64,000 bases of DNA from Allocatelliglobosispora scoriae (GTDB taxonomy: Bacteria; Actinomycetota; Actinomycetes; Mycobacteriales; Micromonosporaceae), in NCBI RefSeq assembly GCF_014204945.1, contig NZ_JACHMN010000002.1, positions 62,001-126,000 of the forward strand. The letters run 5' to 3'. Position 1 is the stretch's first letter; each line of letters begins with the position of its first letter. This document shows positions 25,202-32,749 of the stretch, in pieces. The notes below the pieces were generated by a model, which was not told where the DNA came from, ran no database searches, and saw nothing but the letters and a program-made list of their open reading frames with translations. The position numbers and the translations under genes were made by a program.

Positions 25202-25662
25202 TTCGCCGCCCCCTGCTGCAGGAAGCCGTGGTGCGCCAGCTCCAGCGTCTCGGTCGCCACCTTGTTGCTGTCCACTGACATCGACGGTCCGGTCCAGCGC
25301 ACCGGAACGACGCCGACCAGGCTCCACGAGCACACGGGCTTGCCTTCGGCGGTCCGGGCGACGATGGTGGCCGTGGTCCGCGGCACCGAGCCGTTCAAGC
25401 TGGCGAACCAGGCGGCGATCTTCGCCGAGTTCTCGTCGACGGCCCGGGTCAGCTTGACGTTGGTGTACTTCATCCGCCCGGTCAGCTGGTGGACGAATCC
25501 GTTGTTGCCGCCCTCCTCGCGCTGCTCGATCACCACCTCGCAGCCGATCCCGTCGCAGCCTGTGAAGGCGCCCAGATTGTGCGAGCCGACCTCCACGCTG
25601 AAGCAGACCGCTACCGCCGGATCCGGCTTGGGCGGCGGGTTCTCAGGCGGTGACTTGGCCAT
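25198..25662 (-). CDS. Second tube-like (gp19-type) protein of the eCIS
   Basis: A 154-residue protein of the T4 gp19-like tail tube family: FSVEVGSHNLGAFTGCDGIGCEVVIEQREEGGNN-type text, with the conserved D-G-I-G and E-G-G-N-N signatures (residues about 37-53), and a closing strand LELAHHGFL. It differs from the main tube protein at 28285-28728 and probably forms the adaptor ring between tube and baseplate, as Afp5/Afp7-type minor tube proteins do. This role is inferred from gene order. The gene overlaps the LysM gene by 4 bases. Confidence 0.9.
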   Translation of the reverse strand: MAKSPPENPPPKPDPAVAVCFSVEVGSHNLGAFTGCDGIGCEVVIEQREEGGNNGFVHQLTGRMKYTNVKLTRAVDENSAKIAAWFASLNGSVPRTTATIVARTAEGKPVCSWSLVGVVPVRWTGPSMSVDSNKVATETLELAHHGFLQQGAAK

Positions 25663-25718
25663 CTGCGGTCTCCCTTCGTCATCGGTGGTCGGTGCTGGTC
25701 ATCGTCGGTGTCAGCAGG

Positions 25719-27692
25719 TCAGTGCAGCCCGGTCGCCAGGCCGGCCCGTTCCCGGTCGCGGCGCAGCTCGTCGCCGAGCCGGTCGCGGATCCGGTCATAG
25801 AGCTGCCTGGCCAGCTCGTCGAGGCCGCCGGGAGTCATCGCCGGTCCAGCGCCGCCGGCCGGCGGGGCCGAGGCGCCCGCGCCTGCTGCGGGGTCCGCCG
25901 GAGCTGCCGGGGTCCGTGCCGCCGTCGGCGGCTGCCCGGTGGCGCGCTGCACGATCGGGACCTCCTCGGGGTACGGGTCGGCCCACCGGAACCGCACACC
26001 GTCGCCGTCCCGTTCGGCCACCCCGGCCGCCAGCGCGGCGGCACCCGGGTCGGCTGTAGCGGCTGGACCGCTTCCGTCACCGGCAGAGCTCGGCACCGGC
26101 GACCGCTGCACCGAGGCGGTCGCCCCGCCACCCGTACCGGGGTCCGGCCACCCGCCGACGCCGCCGTACTCAGCGCCGTCGTCGTGCCGGGCGGCGCTGT
26201 CATATCCGTCGTGGTCGTCGCGCCCGGCGATGCTGTCGCGCCCGGCGCCGGCCGACATCGACGACGCGTCGTGGCTCGGCTGCCGGTGCGGCCAGCCGAC
26301 CGCGTCGGCCAGCTGCGTCTGGATCGGACGCGCCCCCAGCAACCCCACCGGCCCGGTCGGCACCGGCTGCGCCGCACCGGCTGCCGTCGCCGGGACACCG
26401 GTGCCGAGCTCGATCGAGCTGTCCGACGACCGTGCGCTCGGACCGGCCGGATGCGGCCGATCGCCGGGCGCCTCGAATGACGTCGCCCGGTCGACGGCGG
26501 ACGGCACTGCTCCCGCCGCGTCACGCTGCAGGCGGACATCCGCCGACGAGCGGCGCGGATCTACCGTCGGCGGCCACGGCTCAGCGCCGCTATCGGTCCA
26601 CAATGGCCGATCGGCCGGAGGCCCGGCGGGCGGCGGTTCGATCCGGCCACGCACCGCCCACCCACCATCCGACGATCCGATCGCTCGGTCGACGCCGTCA
26701 GCAGCCGCCGTGTCGTCATCCCCGGCTCCGCCTGTCGGGCCGGCGGCGAGCGCCGGGCCGCTCGCCGATCCGGTCTCCGGCCGGGCCGCCGCGGCGCTGC
26801 CGCGATCGGGGAGCGAGCCGAGCCGACCGCTGGTGGCGGCACCGTGCGGCGCAGTGGGCGTCGGCGCAGCGGAGTCCGGCTGAGCCGAGGCGGCCTCCGC
26901 TCCGACACTCCATCCCATCCGGTCCGACGCGGCGGTCGAGCTGAGCGGGCCTGTCGATCTCGCGGTCTGCACCGAGACGGCCGGATTCCCCGAGGCCGCG
27001 TCCTGCGCCTCACCCGGGCCCGTCCCCACGCTCGGACCGGCGCTCAGGCTCGGGCTCGGGCCGGCTTCATCCGACCGGGTAGCGCCACCCGGATCGATCA
27101 CCGGCAGGCGCTGTAGCGCGGAGCCGTCGCGTGGTGGTCCGAGCCGAGGCGACCGTCCCGACGGACGGCCGGTCGCCGACGGGGTCGCGGTGACCGGGTG
27201 CGCGGCCGACCGGCCCGACGTGGCGTCAAGCGCCGCGGCAGCCGGTGGCACCGGCACAGCCGGCAGATCGGGGCTCGCGCCCTCCGGCCCCGACGCCGCA
27301 GCTTCCGCAGCATCAGGCCGCACCGGCCAGGTCTGCACTGCCGGCCGTACGAACGCGGGCGGCAGCGGCCGTGCGGCCACGATCTCGTCCGGGGCCTCGG
27401 CCGCCGAGCCGGTGGCGGAGAGCAGGCTGGTGGTGAGCGCGCGTGGATCGCCGATGTGGTGGCCCAGCTCCGCCCCGAACGTGATCGGCTGCCGGGTGAC
27501 CAGCGTGTCGGCGAACCGTTGCGGCTCCACGGCCGGCCGCAGCAGCCCGGTCGTCGGGGTCAGCGGTGCCACCTGCGACCAGGCGGGTGCTGCTCCACCG
27601 GACGAGCGGGCGGGCGAGGGTTCTGCACCGGCCGGGCCGACGGCTGGTGTGTCGGCGGGTGACGAGCGACGGAGTCGATCCAGCCATCCCAC
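25719..27692 (-). CDS. Large Pro/Ala/Ser-rich disordered protein of the eCIS
   Basis: The 657-residue protein starts with MGWLDRLRRSSPADTP, then runs for about 550 residues in low-complexity Pro/Ala/Ser/Gly/Asp text with no predicted fold. It ends in an amphipathic helix, LDELARQLYDRIRDRLGDELRRDRERAG (split here: LDELARQLYDRIRDR at about 621-635 and LGDELRRDRERAGL after it). The short conserved ends with a variable middle match a protein found at this position in other actinobacterial contractile systems, as I recall. No separate tape-measure gene is seen, so it may set tube length or act as a scaffold; this is inference. Confidence 0.75.
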   Translation of the reverse strand: MGWLDRLRRSSPADTPAVGPAGAEPSPARSSGGAAPAWSQVAPLTPTTGLLRPAVEPQRFADTLVTRQPITFGAELGHHIGDPRALTTSLLSATGSAAEAPDEIVAARPLPPAFVRPAVQTWPVRPDAAEAAASGPEGASPDLPAVPVPPAAAALDATSGRSAAHPVTATPSATGRPSGRSPRLGPPRDGSALQRLPVIDPGGATRSDEAGPSPSLSAGPSVGTGPGEAQDAASGNPAVSVQTARSTGPLSSTAASDRMGWSVGAEAASAQPDSAAPTPTAPHGAATSGRLGSLPDRGSAAAARPETGSASGPALAAGPTGGAGDDDTAAADGVDRAIGSSDGGWAVRGRIEPPPAGPPADRPLWTDSGAEPWPPTVDPRRSSADVRLQRDAAGAVPSAVDRATSFEAPGDRPHPAGPSARSSDSSIELGTGVPATAAGAAQPVPTGPVGLLGARPIQTQLADAVGWPHRQPSHDASSMSAGAGRDSIAGRDDHDGYDSAARHDDGAEYGGVGGWPDPGTGGGATASVQRSPVPSSAGDGSGPAATADPGAAALAAGVAERDGDGVRFRWADPYPEEVPIVQRATGQPPTAARTPAAPADPAAGAGASAPPAGGAGPAMTPGGLDELARQLYDRIRDRLGDELRRDRERAGLATGLH

Positions 27693-27695
27693 GGC

Positions 27696-27842
27696 TTACC
27701 TCCCCCGGTCCCAGTCGCCGATGATCGACACGAGCCGGGTCCGGTCGGCGTGTTCGAGGTCGAGAATGACATCCAGCGACCAGCCGAAGCGGCACGCCAC
27801 CGTCGCGGTCTCCTGCCAGAGCTGCTCGGGCGCGTGCCTCAC
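27696..27842 (-). CDS. 48-residue eCIS protein (DUF6760-like)
   Basis: A short frame read directly from the sequence: GTG at 27842 overlaps the stop of the previous gene (GTGA), and it ends at TAA 27698-27696, 4 bases before the disordered-protein gene. The product contains EQLWQETATVACRFGWSLD followed by VILDLEHADRTRLV. This is the pattern (W/Y-x-E-x-A-x-x-A ... F-x-W-S-x-D-x-I-L-x-L-E-H) of the small DUF6760-like proteins that sit between tail genes in such clusters. It may be a tail-assembly factor. The overlap and family pattern support a real gene despite its size. Confidence 0.8.
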   Translation of the reverse strand: MRHAPEQLWQETATVACRFGWSLDVILDLEHADRTRLVSIIGDWDRGR

Positions 27843-28285
27843 GATTCCCCCAGGCGCCCGCCTGCGGTGTCTGCGGTGAAGTGGCGCCCGCAGCCGGGGC
27901 AGGCGACCTCGACGTGGGTGTGCCCCTCGGCGTTGACCCGCCGGTAGAGGTCCTGCAGGAAGGCGAGGTCGGCGGCGAACAGGTTCTCCATCACCCCGGC
28001 GTGCACCTCGCGGACCCGGCCGAGCCGGGTCACCACCCGGGCCAGCAGCACGATGGACAGGTAGCCGGGGTTCTCCCGAACGCGGTCGTCGCGCAGCGGG
28101 ACCAGCTCGTCGCGGGCGGTCGCCAGGCGCATCACCCCGTCGCGGTGCACCTCGCCGTCCGGGTCCACATAGCCCATCGGCAGGGTGAAGGCGAACTGGG
28201 TGATCAGCCGATCCTCGCGCGGCGGGGCGGCATCCGGTGCCGCTGCGGCAGGCATCGCGACGACCGCGCCGAGCACCCGGCGCAT
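27839..28285 (-). CDS. Tail-assembly-like protein (T4 gp26-like/chaperone position) of the eCIS
   Basis: A 148-residue protein. Its central part (QFAFTLPMGYVDPDGEVHRDGVMRLATARDEL and VRENPGYLSIVLLARVVTRL in overlapping segments) is the signature of phage tail assembly or gp26-like proteins next to tube genes in eCIS clusters. The C-terminus carries a CPGCGRHF motif plus nearby His residues that could bind zinc. It probably helps build the tail rather than being a main structural part; this is inferred from position. It overlaps the tube gene stop by one base (TGATG) and the next gene by 4 bases. Confidence 0.8.
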   Translation of the reverse strand: MRRVLGAVVAMPAAAAPDAAPPREDRLITQFAFTLPMGYVDPDGEVHRDGVMRLATARDELVPLRDDRVRENPGYLSIVLLARVVTRLGRVREVHAGVMENLFAADLAFLQDLYRRVNAEGHTHVEVACPGCGRHFTADTAGGRLGES

Positions 28286-28728
28286 CAGGCGACCTCGATG
28301 CGCTCGTAGGTGACCGAGAGCTTCTCGGTGAGCAGCGAGGTGTCGCCGGCCTTCAACGAGCCGATCTCCAGGCTCTTCGGCCAGGCGTTGACCAACCGGT
28401 AGCGCTTGATCTCGGCGCCCTCGAAGTCGTAGATGATGATCGATCCACCCTTGCGGGCGTCCTTCATCTTTCCAAACTGGCTGGCCTTGACCCAGTTGGA
28501 GAAGCTCTGGTCGGAGGTGAGGCCCCGGGTCAGCGTGACCTCGCCGGGCTTGGGCCGACCCGGCAGCCGCTTGACCTCGAACTTGCCGTCGGCGGTGTTC
28601 TGCTTGAGATCGATGACGTCCTGCTCGATCTTCAGCCCGCTCACCTCGGTGATCGACTTGATGGTGATGCCGTCGAACTCCAGGCCGAACGAGTGGCCGA
28701 CGGCGCTGTCACGTTCCGGAATAGGCAT
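28285..28728 (-). CDS. Inner tube protein (gp19/Afp1-type) of the eCIS
   Basis: A 147-residue protein of the gp19-like tube family: HSFGLEFDGITIKSITEVSGL at the start, the conserved LPGRPKPGEVTLTRGLT segment and the closing KLSVTYERIEVA strand. Hexamers of this protein stack to form the tube that is driven into the target. It is the second gene after the sheath, the usual order of sheath then tube. A strong ribosome-binding site (AGGAG, complement of the bases near 28735) precedes the ATG. Confidence 0.93.
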   Translation of the reverse strand: MPIPERDSAVGHSFGLEFDGITIKSITEVSGLKIEQDVIDLKQNTADGKFEVKRLPGRPKPGEVTLTRGLTSDQSFSNWVKASQFGKMKDARKGGSIIIYDFEGAEIKRYRLVNAWPKSLEIGSLKAGDTSLLTEKLSVTYERIEVA

Positions 28729-28758
28729 GCGAAGCTCCTTGCTGACTGAACAGGCTCA

Positions 28759-30357
28759 CTACTCGCTGACCAGGCTGGTGCCGCCGGAGAACTGAGCCAG
28801 CCGGAAGACGACGAACTCGGCCGGCTTCACCGGCGCGACGCCGATCTCGCAGATGACCTGACCCGCGTCGATGGACTCGGCGATGTTGGTCTCCTCGTCG
28901 CACTTGACGTAGAAGGCCTCGTCCGGCGTCAGCCCGAACAGCGAGCCGCGCCGCCATTCGTTGATCAGGAACGCGCTGACCGTGCGGCGGAGCTTCGCCC
29001 ACAGCGCGACATCGTTGGGCTCGAAGACCGCCCATTGCGTCCCGGCGAGGATGCTCTCCTCCAGGTAGTTGAACAACCGGCGCACGTTCAGGTAGCGCCA
29101 GGCCGGGTCGCTCGACAGCGTTCTGGCACCCCAGACCCGGATGCCCCGGCCGGGGAAGGCCCGGATGCAGTTGATCCCGACGGGGTTGAGCAGATCCTGC
29201 TCGGCGGAGGTGAGCTGCAGCTCCGGTGCGAGCGCGCCGCGGATGACCTCGTTCGCCGGTGCCTTGTGCACGCCGCGGGTGTCGTCGCTGCGGCCCCAGA
29301 CGCCGGCCACGTGCCCGCTGGGCGGCACCATGATCGGCAGGCCGCGCACCGGGTCCATCACCTTGATCCAGGGCCAGTACATCGCGGCCTGCTTGGAGTC
29401 GTAGTTGGCCTGGTCGACGCGCCAATGCTTGACCTGCTGGGCGGTGAGGCCGGGCGGCGGGTCGATGATCGCGACCCGGTCGCCCATCAGCTCGCAATGG
29501 GCGATCATGGCCTGCTGTACGGCGTGCACGCCCTCGATGTCGATGATCCCCTGCTGGTACGAGGCGAGCAGGTCCGGGACGGCGAGGATGGTGACCTCCT
29601 CGACGGCCTCCAACCCGGCGAACCCGGTGCGGTCGGCGGAGTCGCCGACATAGTCGGAGGGGCGCAACGTCATCCCGGCCGTGGTGGTCGGCTGCTCGAC
29701 CGGAGCCGGGGTCGCGGGCGCGCCGCCGCTGAGTGTGACCGTGCCCGCCTCCGGCCGGCTGACCGTCACCGGCTCGTCCACGGCGATCAGCTTGGACTGC
29801 TGGTTGATCACCGTGACGATGTTCGTCCGGCCCGGCTTGGTGGAGACGGTGAACTGCTCGCGCTGCTGCTCACGGCGTACGACAATCGTGAATTCGTCTT
29901 TGGACGGCTTGTCCGTCCCGCTGTCGTCGCCGCCGGCGTCGGCGGACGGCGGCGGCTCGACCTCGATCTCGATGCCGTCGCCGGCCGGCCCGGGTTTGAG
30001 CGCGCGGACCGGGTACGACCCGAGCAGGCCGGTGGCGACCGCAGGCTCGGCCGGGGCGGTGTCCACCGGCGCGGCAGCGGTGTCGCCGTCGTTTCCGGCC
30101 CCCACCCTTACCACGTAACAGCTTCCGCCGCCGTTGGCGAAGTAGCCGTAGACGGCATGGGCCAGATAGGACCCGTCGATGAAGTCGCCGAAGGCGTTGG
30201 TGAACTGGGTCCAGTTGGTGACCAGGGTGGGCGTGTGGGCGGGGCCGCGAGCGGCCATCCCGATGAACGCCGTCACAGCGGTGCCGACTCCCTCGATGGG
30301 CCGGGAACCCGCCTCCACCTCCTCGACATACACGCCGGGTGACAGGTAGGGCGCCAT
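28759..30357 (-). CDS. Contractile sheath protein of the eCIS
   Basis: The 532-residue sheath protein starts YLSPGVYVEEVEAGSRPIEGVGT, the sheath signature, and ends with the conserved C-terminal domain (LNPVGINCIRAFPGRGIRVWGART, NYLEESILAGTQWAVFEPND and CDEETN, in segments). A variable insert of about 120 residues (roughly 110-230, acidic and Asp/Pro-rich) is likely an outer domain facing the cytoplasm or medium. ATG 30357 has GGGAGGAA upstream; the open frame extends beyond but overlaps the promoter region. It is the first gene of the structural operon and divergent from the DUF4157 gene. Confidence 0.95.
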   Translation of the reverse strand: MAPYLSPGVYVEEVEAGSRPIEGVGTAVTAFIGMAARGPAHTPTLVTNWTQFTNAFGDFIDGSYLAHAVYGYFANGGGSCYVVRVGAGNDGDTAAAPVDTAPAEPAVATGLLGSYPVRALKPGPAGDGIEIEVEPPPSADAGGDDSGTDKPSKDEFTIVVRREQQREQFTVSTKPGRTNIVTVINQQSKLIAVDEPVTVSRPEAGTVTLSGGAPATPAPVEQPTTTAGMTLRPSDYVGDSADRTGFAGLEAVEEVTILAVPDLLASYQQGIIDIEGVHAVQQAMIAHCELMGDRVAIIDPPPGLTAQQVKHWRVDQANYDSKQAAMYWPWIKVMDPVRGLPIMVPPSGHVAGVWGRSDDTRGVHKAPANEVIRGALAPELQLTSAEQDLLNPVGINCIRAFPGRGIRVWGARTLSSDPAWRYLNVRRLFNYLEESILAGTQWAVFEPNDVALWAKLRRTVSAFLINEWRRGSLFGLTPDEAFYVKCDEETNIAESIDAGQVICEIGVAPVKPAEFVVFRLAQFSGGTSLVSE

Positions 30358-30416
30358 CTCATTCCTCCCTGGGCAGCTTGCGGGTGTTGGCCGGAAGCCT
30401 TGGACCTTTTCGCAGC

Positions 30417-30452
30417 GTACCGGATAAAAGGTACAATTCTGAGGTAACTCAG
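30417..30452. promoter_or_regulatory. Two adjacent short palindromes between sheath and DUF4157 genes
   Basis: GTACC (30417-30421) and GGTAC (30430-30434) with an 8-base spacer, then CTGAG (30439-30443) and CTCAG (30448-30452) with a 4-base spacer. They lie in the only divergent promoter region of the locus (30358-30466), where an operator would control structural and cargo genes together. A role is inferred from position. Confidence 0.4.
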
Positions 30453-30466
30453 CATGGGGAGCTGTC

Positions 30467-31159
30467 ATGCGAATCCACGACGAGGACCTCGGGCGCCACC
30501 CGGCCGCGAAAGGCCTGGCCCTGACCGGATCGGACCTCTCGCCGGTGCAGCGGGAGATGCTGGAGCTGCAGCGCTCCGCCGGCAATGCGGCGGTGGCAGC
30601 GGCACTCGACGAGCAGCCGGCCGACGCGCAGCCCGCGGAGCAGCAACGCTCCCCGGTGCTCGACGTCGTCGGCCGAGGCGGCGGATCGTCGCTGCCGCAG
30701 CCGATCCGCGACGACATGGAGTCCCGCTTCGGCGCGGACTTCTCCGGCGTTCGGGTCCACACCGGCGAGCAGGCGGCCGCCAGCGCCGCCAGCGTGCAGG
30801 CCCATGCCTACACCGTGGGCGACGAGATCGTCCTCGGTGCCGGCCGCACCGACCTGGCCGGCACGGACGGGCAGCACACCCTGGCGCACGAGCTCACCCA
30901 CGTGCTGCAACAGCGCGCGGGCGCCGTCGACGGCACGGCGACCGGCGACGGCATCCAGGTCTCCGATCCGTCCGACCGGTTCGAGCAGGCCGCCGAGGCG
31001 AACGCGACCTCGGTGCTCGCCGCGCCGCCCGTCCCGGCTCCGGTCGGCGCCGCCCAGCGCCAGGTGGCGCCCGAGGAGGAGGAAGCGCCGGTGCAGTCGA
31101 TGGCCGTGCAGCGTGCGGACGCAGCGGAAGAGCCGCCGCAGGAGGAGCCCGCCGGATAA
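30467..31159 (+). CDS. DUF4157 (eCIS core domain) protein
   Basis: A 230-residue protein with an N-terminal motif MLELQRSAGNAAV (residues 31-43), then a DUF4157 domain (about 70-155) with the usual LPQPIRDDMESRFGADFSGVRVHTG pattern and a zincin-like HELTH (residues 141-145) followed by VLQQR. The rest is acidic and Glu/Ala-rich. DUF4157 domains mark eCIS loci, where they are found in effectors and associated proteins. This one has no further toxic domain, so it may be a protease-like maturation factor or a minimal cargo. ATG 30467 has GGGGAG upstream. Confidence 0.88.
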   Translation: MRIHDEDLGRHPAAKGLALTGSDLSPVQREMLELQRSAGNAAVAAALDEQPADAQPAEQQRSPVLDVVGRGGGSSLPQPIRDDMESRFGADFSGVRVHTGEQAAASAASVQAHAYTVGDEIVLGAGRTDLAGTDGQHTLAHELTHVLQQRAGAVDGTATGDGIQVSDPSDRFEQAAEANATSVLAAPPVPAPVGAAQRQVAPEEEEAPVQSMAVQRADAAEEPPQEEPAG

Positions 31160-31168
31160 AATCGATCG

Positions 31169-32749
31169 GTGACCCGCCAGGTCGGAACGGCACGAGGCGA
31201 CATGACGCGCGGCGGTCGACGCGCCCCGGCGCCCACGCGCCACCGGCCTGCGACCGGCGCCGAGGCACCGGGCGGGTCACTGACCAGCGCCCCGCTCGAC
31301 CAGGGCGGATTGCTCGCCACCCAGCGCCTCCTCGGCAATCGGGCCGCACTGTGGCAGCTGCAACAGGCGCCCAACACCTCTGAGCCGATGTCTCGGCAGC
31401 CCGTGCCGCTCGTCCCGTGGACCGGCGATCCGGTCTCCATGGCCAACGCGCTGCGCAACCTGCTGCTCAGCAGGGAACTCGACCGGATCGCCGACTCGCT
31501 GGCGATGCTGTGGGTCCGGGGAATGGTCGACACCCTGCGCATGCTCAAGCTCGACGCCGGCGCCTACGCCACCATCGTCGGCTCGGCCCGGTTCAAGGGC
31601 AACACCCGGCTGATGGCGGCACACGACGTGGTCGAGGGCCGGCCGCCCACGACAGCCGGGCTCTTCACCGATCAAGCCATCGAGCTGCGAGCCATGCACG
31701 ATGTGCCGAACTGGCCGACCATCATCGGCCCGCACGTCAAGAACAGCCTGCAGCTGCCCAACCCCGACCAGGTCAGCGATCCCTCGATCGACCCGGTGCT
31801 GACCAGCCCGGCCTATCGCGCCGCGCTCTTCGACGCCATCCGCCGCAACCGGACCATGACCGGGCAATATCTGCTCAACACGGTCAAAGCCCGGCCCGCG
31901 GACAACGTGCCGGGCGGCTACAAGTATGTCGGCCCGTCGCACAAGGGCGACTCACCCAGCGAGCTCAACGTGCCGGACCCGAAGCGGGAGGAGGTCAACA
32001 AAGCGCTGTGGAAGGAGCTCGGCGTGGGCGAGGGCACCCAGGCGTCCATCAACACCTGGGACACCGCCAAGTTCAGCTTCGGTCCCGGTTTCGCCGCGGT
32101 CGGCCTGCTCGGCCAGGTGATGGACAACCTCGCCAAGGCCGGCTCCGAGGTCCTCGTACCGCTGCGCAACGCCGGTCTGATCTTCGAGAAGGGCACCTGG
32201 TACGTCGTGGACACCGAGGCCCAGGCGGTGCGGTCCGGCAAACCGGCGCTGGAGCTGCTCTCCAAGGACGTCGGCCTCATCCAGACATTCCTCGACACCG
32301 CCGGTGACGCGAAGATGCGGCGGCAGTGGATGGACGCCGAGTGGAAGGCGATGCAGGGCGCCGGCGGCGCTGCCGCGGTGCCGCCGGAGGTGGTGGAGAA
32401 CTGGCCGGTGGAGCTGATCGTCTTCGTCGCGCACTGCGTGCACTGGGGCGGACCGACCTGGAAGGAGTGGAAGAGCGCCACCCCGCCGAGCCTGTTCCAC
32501 GTCGTGCGGACCCAGGCCAAGCACGTCGACCGGAGAGCGGATGACCCGCGCATCCTGACCCACCTCAGCGCCGGCACCTTTCTCGGATTCAGCAACAGGC
32601 TGCTCGAACGGACCCTCAGGACGAAGAGCAAGCGGATGGGGATCGAGGCAAACCTGCCCGACGACTGGAAGACGGGATTCGCCGGCGCGGTCGCGCTGCC
32701 CACCAAGACGTCGACGCCGGTGTTCCACGTGATCGAGGCTGACGAGTGA
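31169..32749 (+). CDS. Candidate eCIS cargo protein, 526 residues
   Basis: The protein has a basic, disordered N-terminus, a short motif LLATQRLLGNRAALWQL (residues 48-64) shared with its two neighbours, and a folded domain of about 430 residues. A part of this, SINTWDTAKFSFGPGFAAVG (about residues 292-311) and the following WYVVDTEAQAV, weakly recalls lysozyme-like peptidoglycan hydrolases found as eCIS cargo; the catalytic Glu cannot be identified with confidence. Its place between the DUF4157 gene and the toxin gene suggests that it is loaded into the particle. An ATG at 31202 behind GAGG is a good alternative start. Confidence 0.75.
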   Translation: MTRQVGTARGDMTRGGRRAPAPTRHRPATGAEAPGGSLTSAPLDQGGLLATQRLLGNRAALWQLQQAPNTSEPMSRQPVPLVPWTGDPVSMANALRNLLLSRELDRIADSLAMLWVRGMVDTLRMLKLDAGAYATIVGSARFKGNTRLMAAHDVVEGRPPTTAGLFTDQAIELRAMHDVPNWPTIIGPHVKNSLQLPNPDQVSDPSIDPVLTSPAYRAALFDAIRRNRTMTGQYLLNTVKARPADNVPGGYKYVGPSHKGDSPSELNVPDPKREEVNKALWKELGVGEGTQASINTWDTAKFSFGPGFAAVGLLGQVMDNLAKAGSEVLVPLRNAGLIFEKGTWYVVDTEAQAVRSGKPALELLSKDVGLIQTFLDTAGDAKMRRQWMDAEWKAMQGAGGAAAVPPEVVENWPVELIVFVAHCVHWGGPTWKEWKSATPPSLFHVVRTQAKHVDRRADDPRILTHLSAGTFLGFSNRLLERTLRTKSKRMGIEANLPDDWKTGFAGAVALPTKTSTPVFHVIEADE

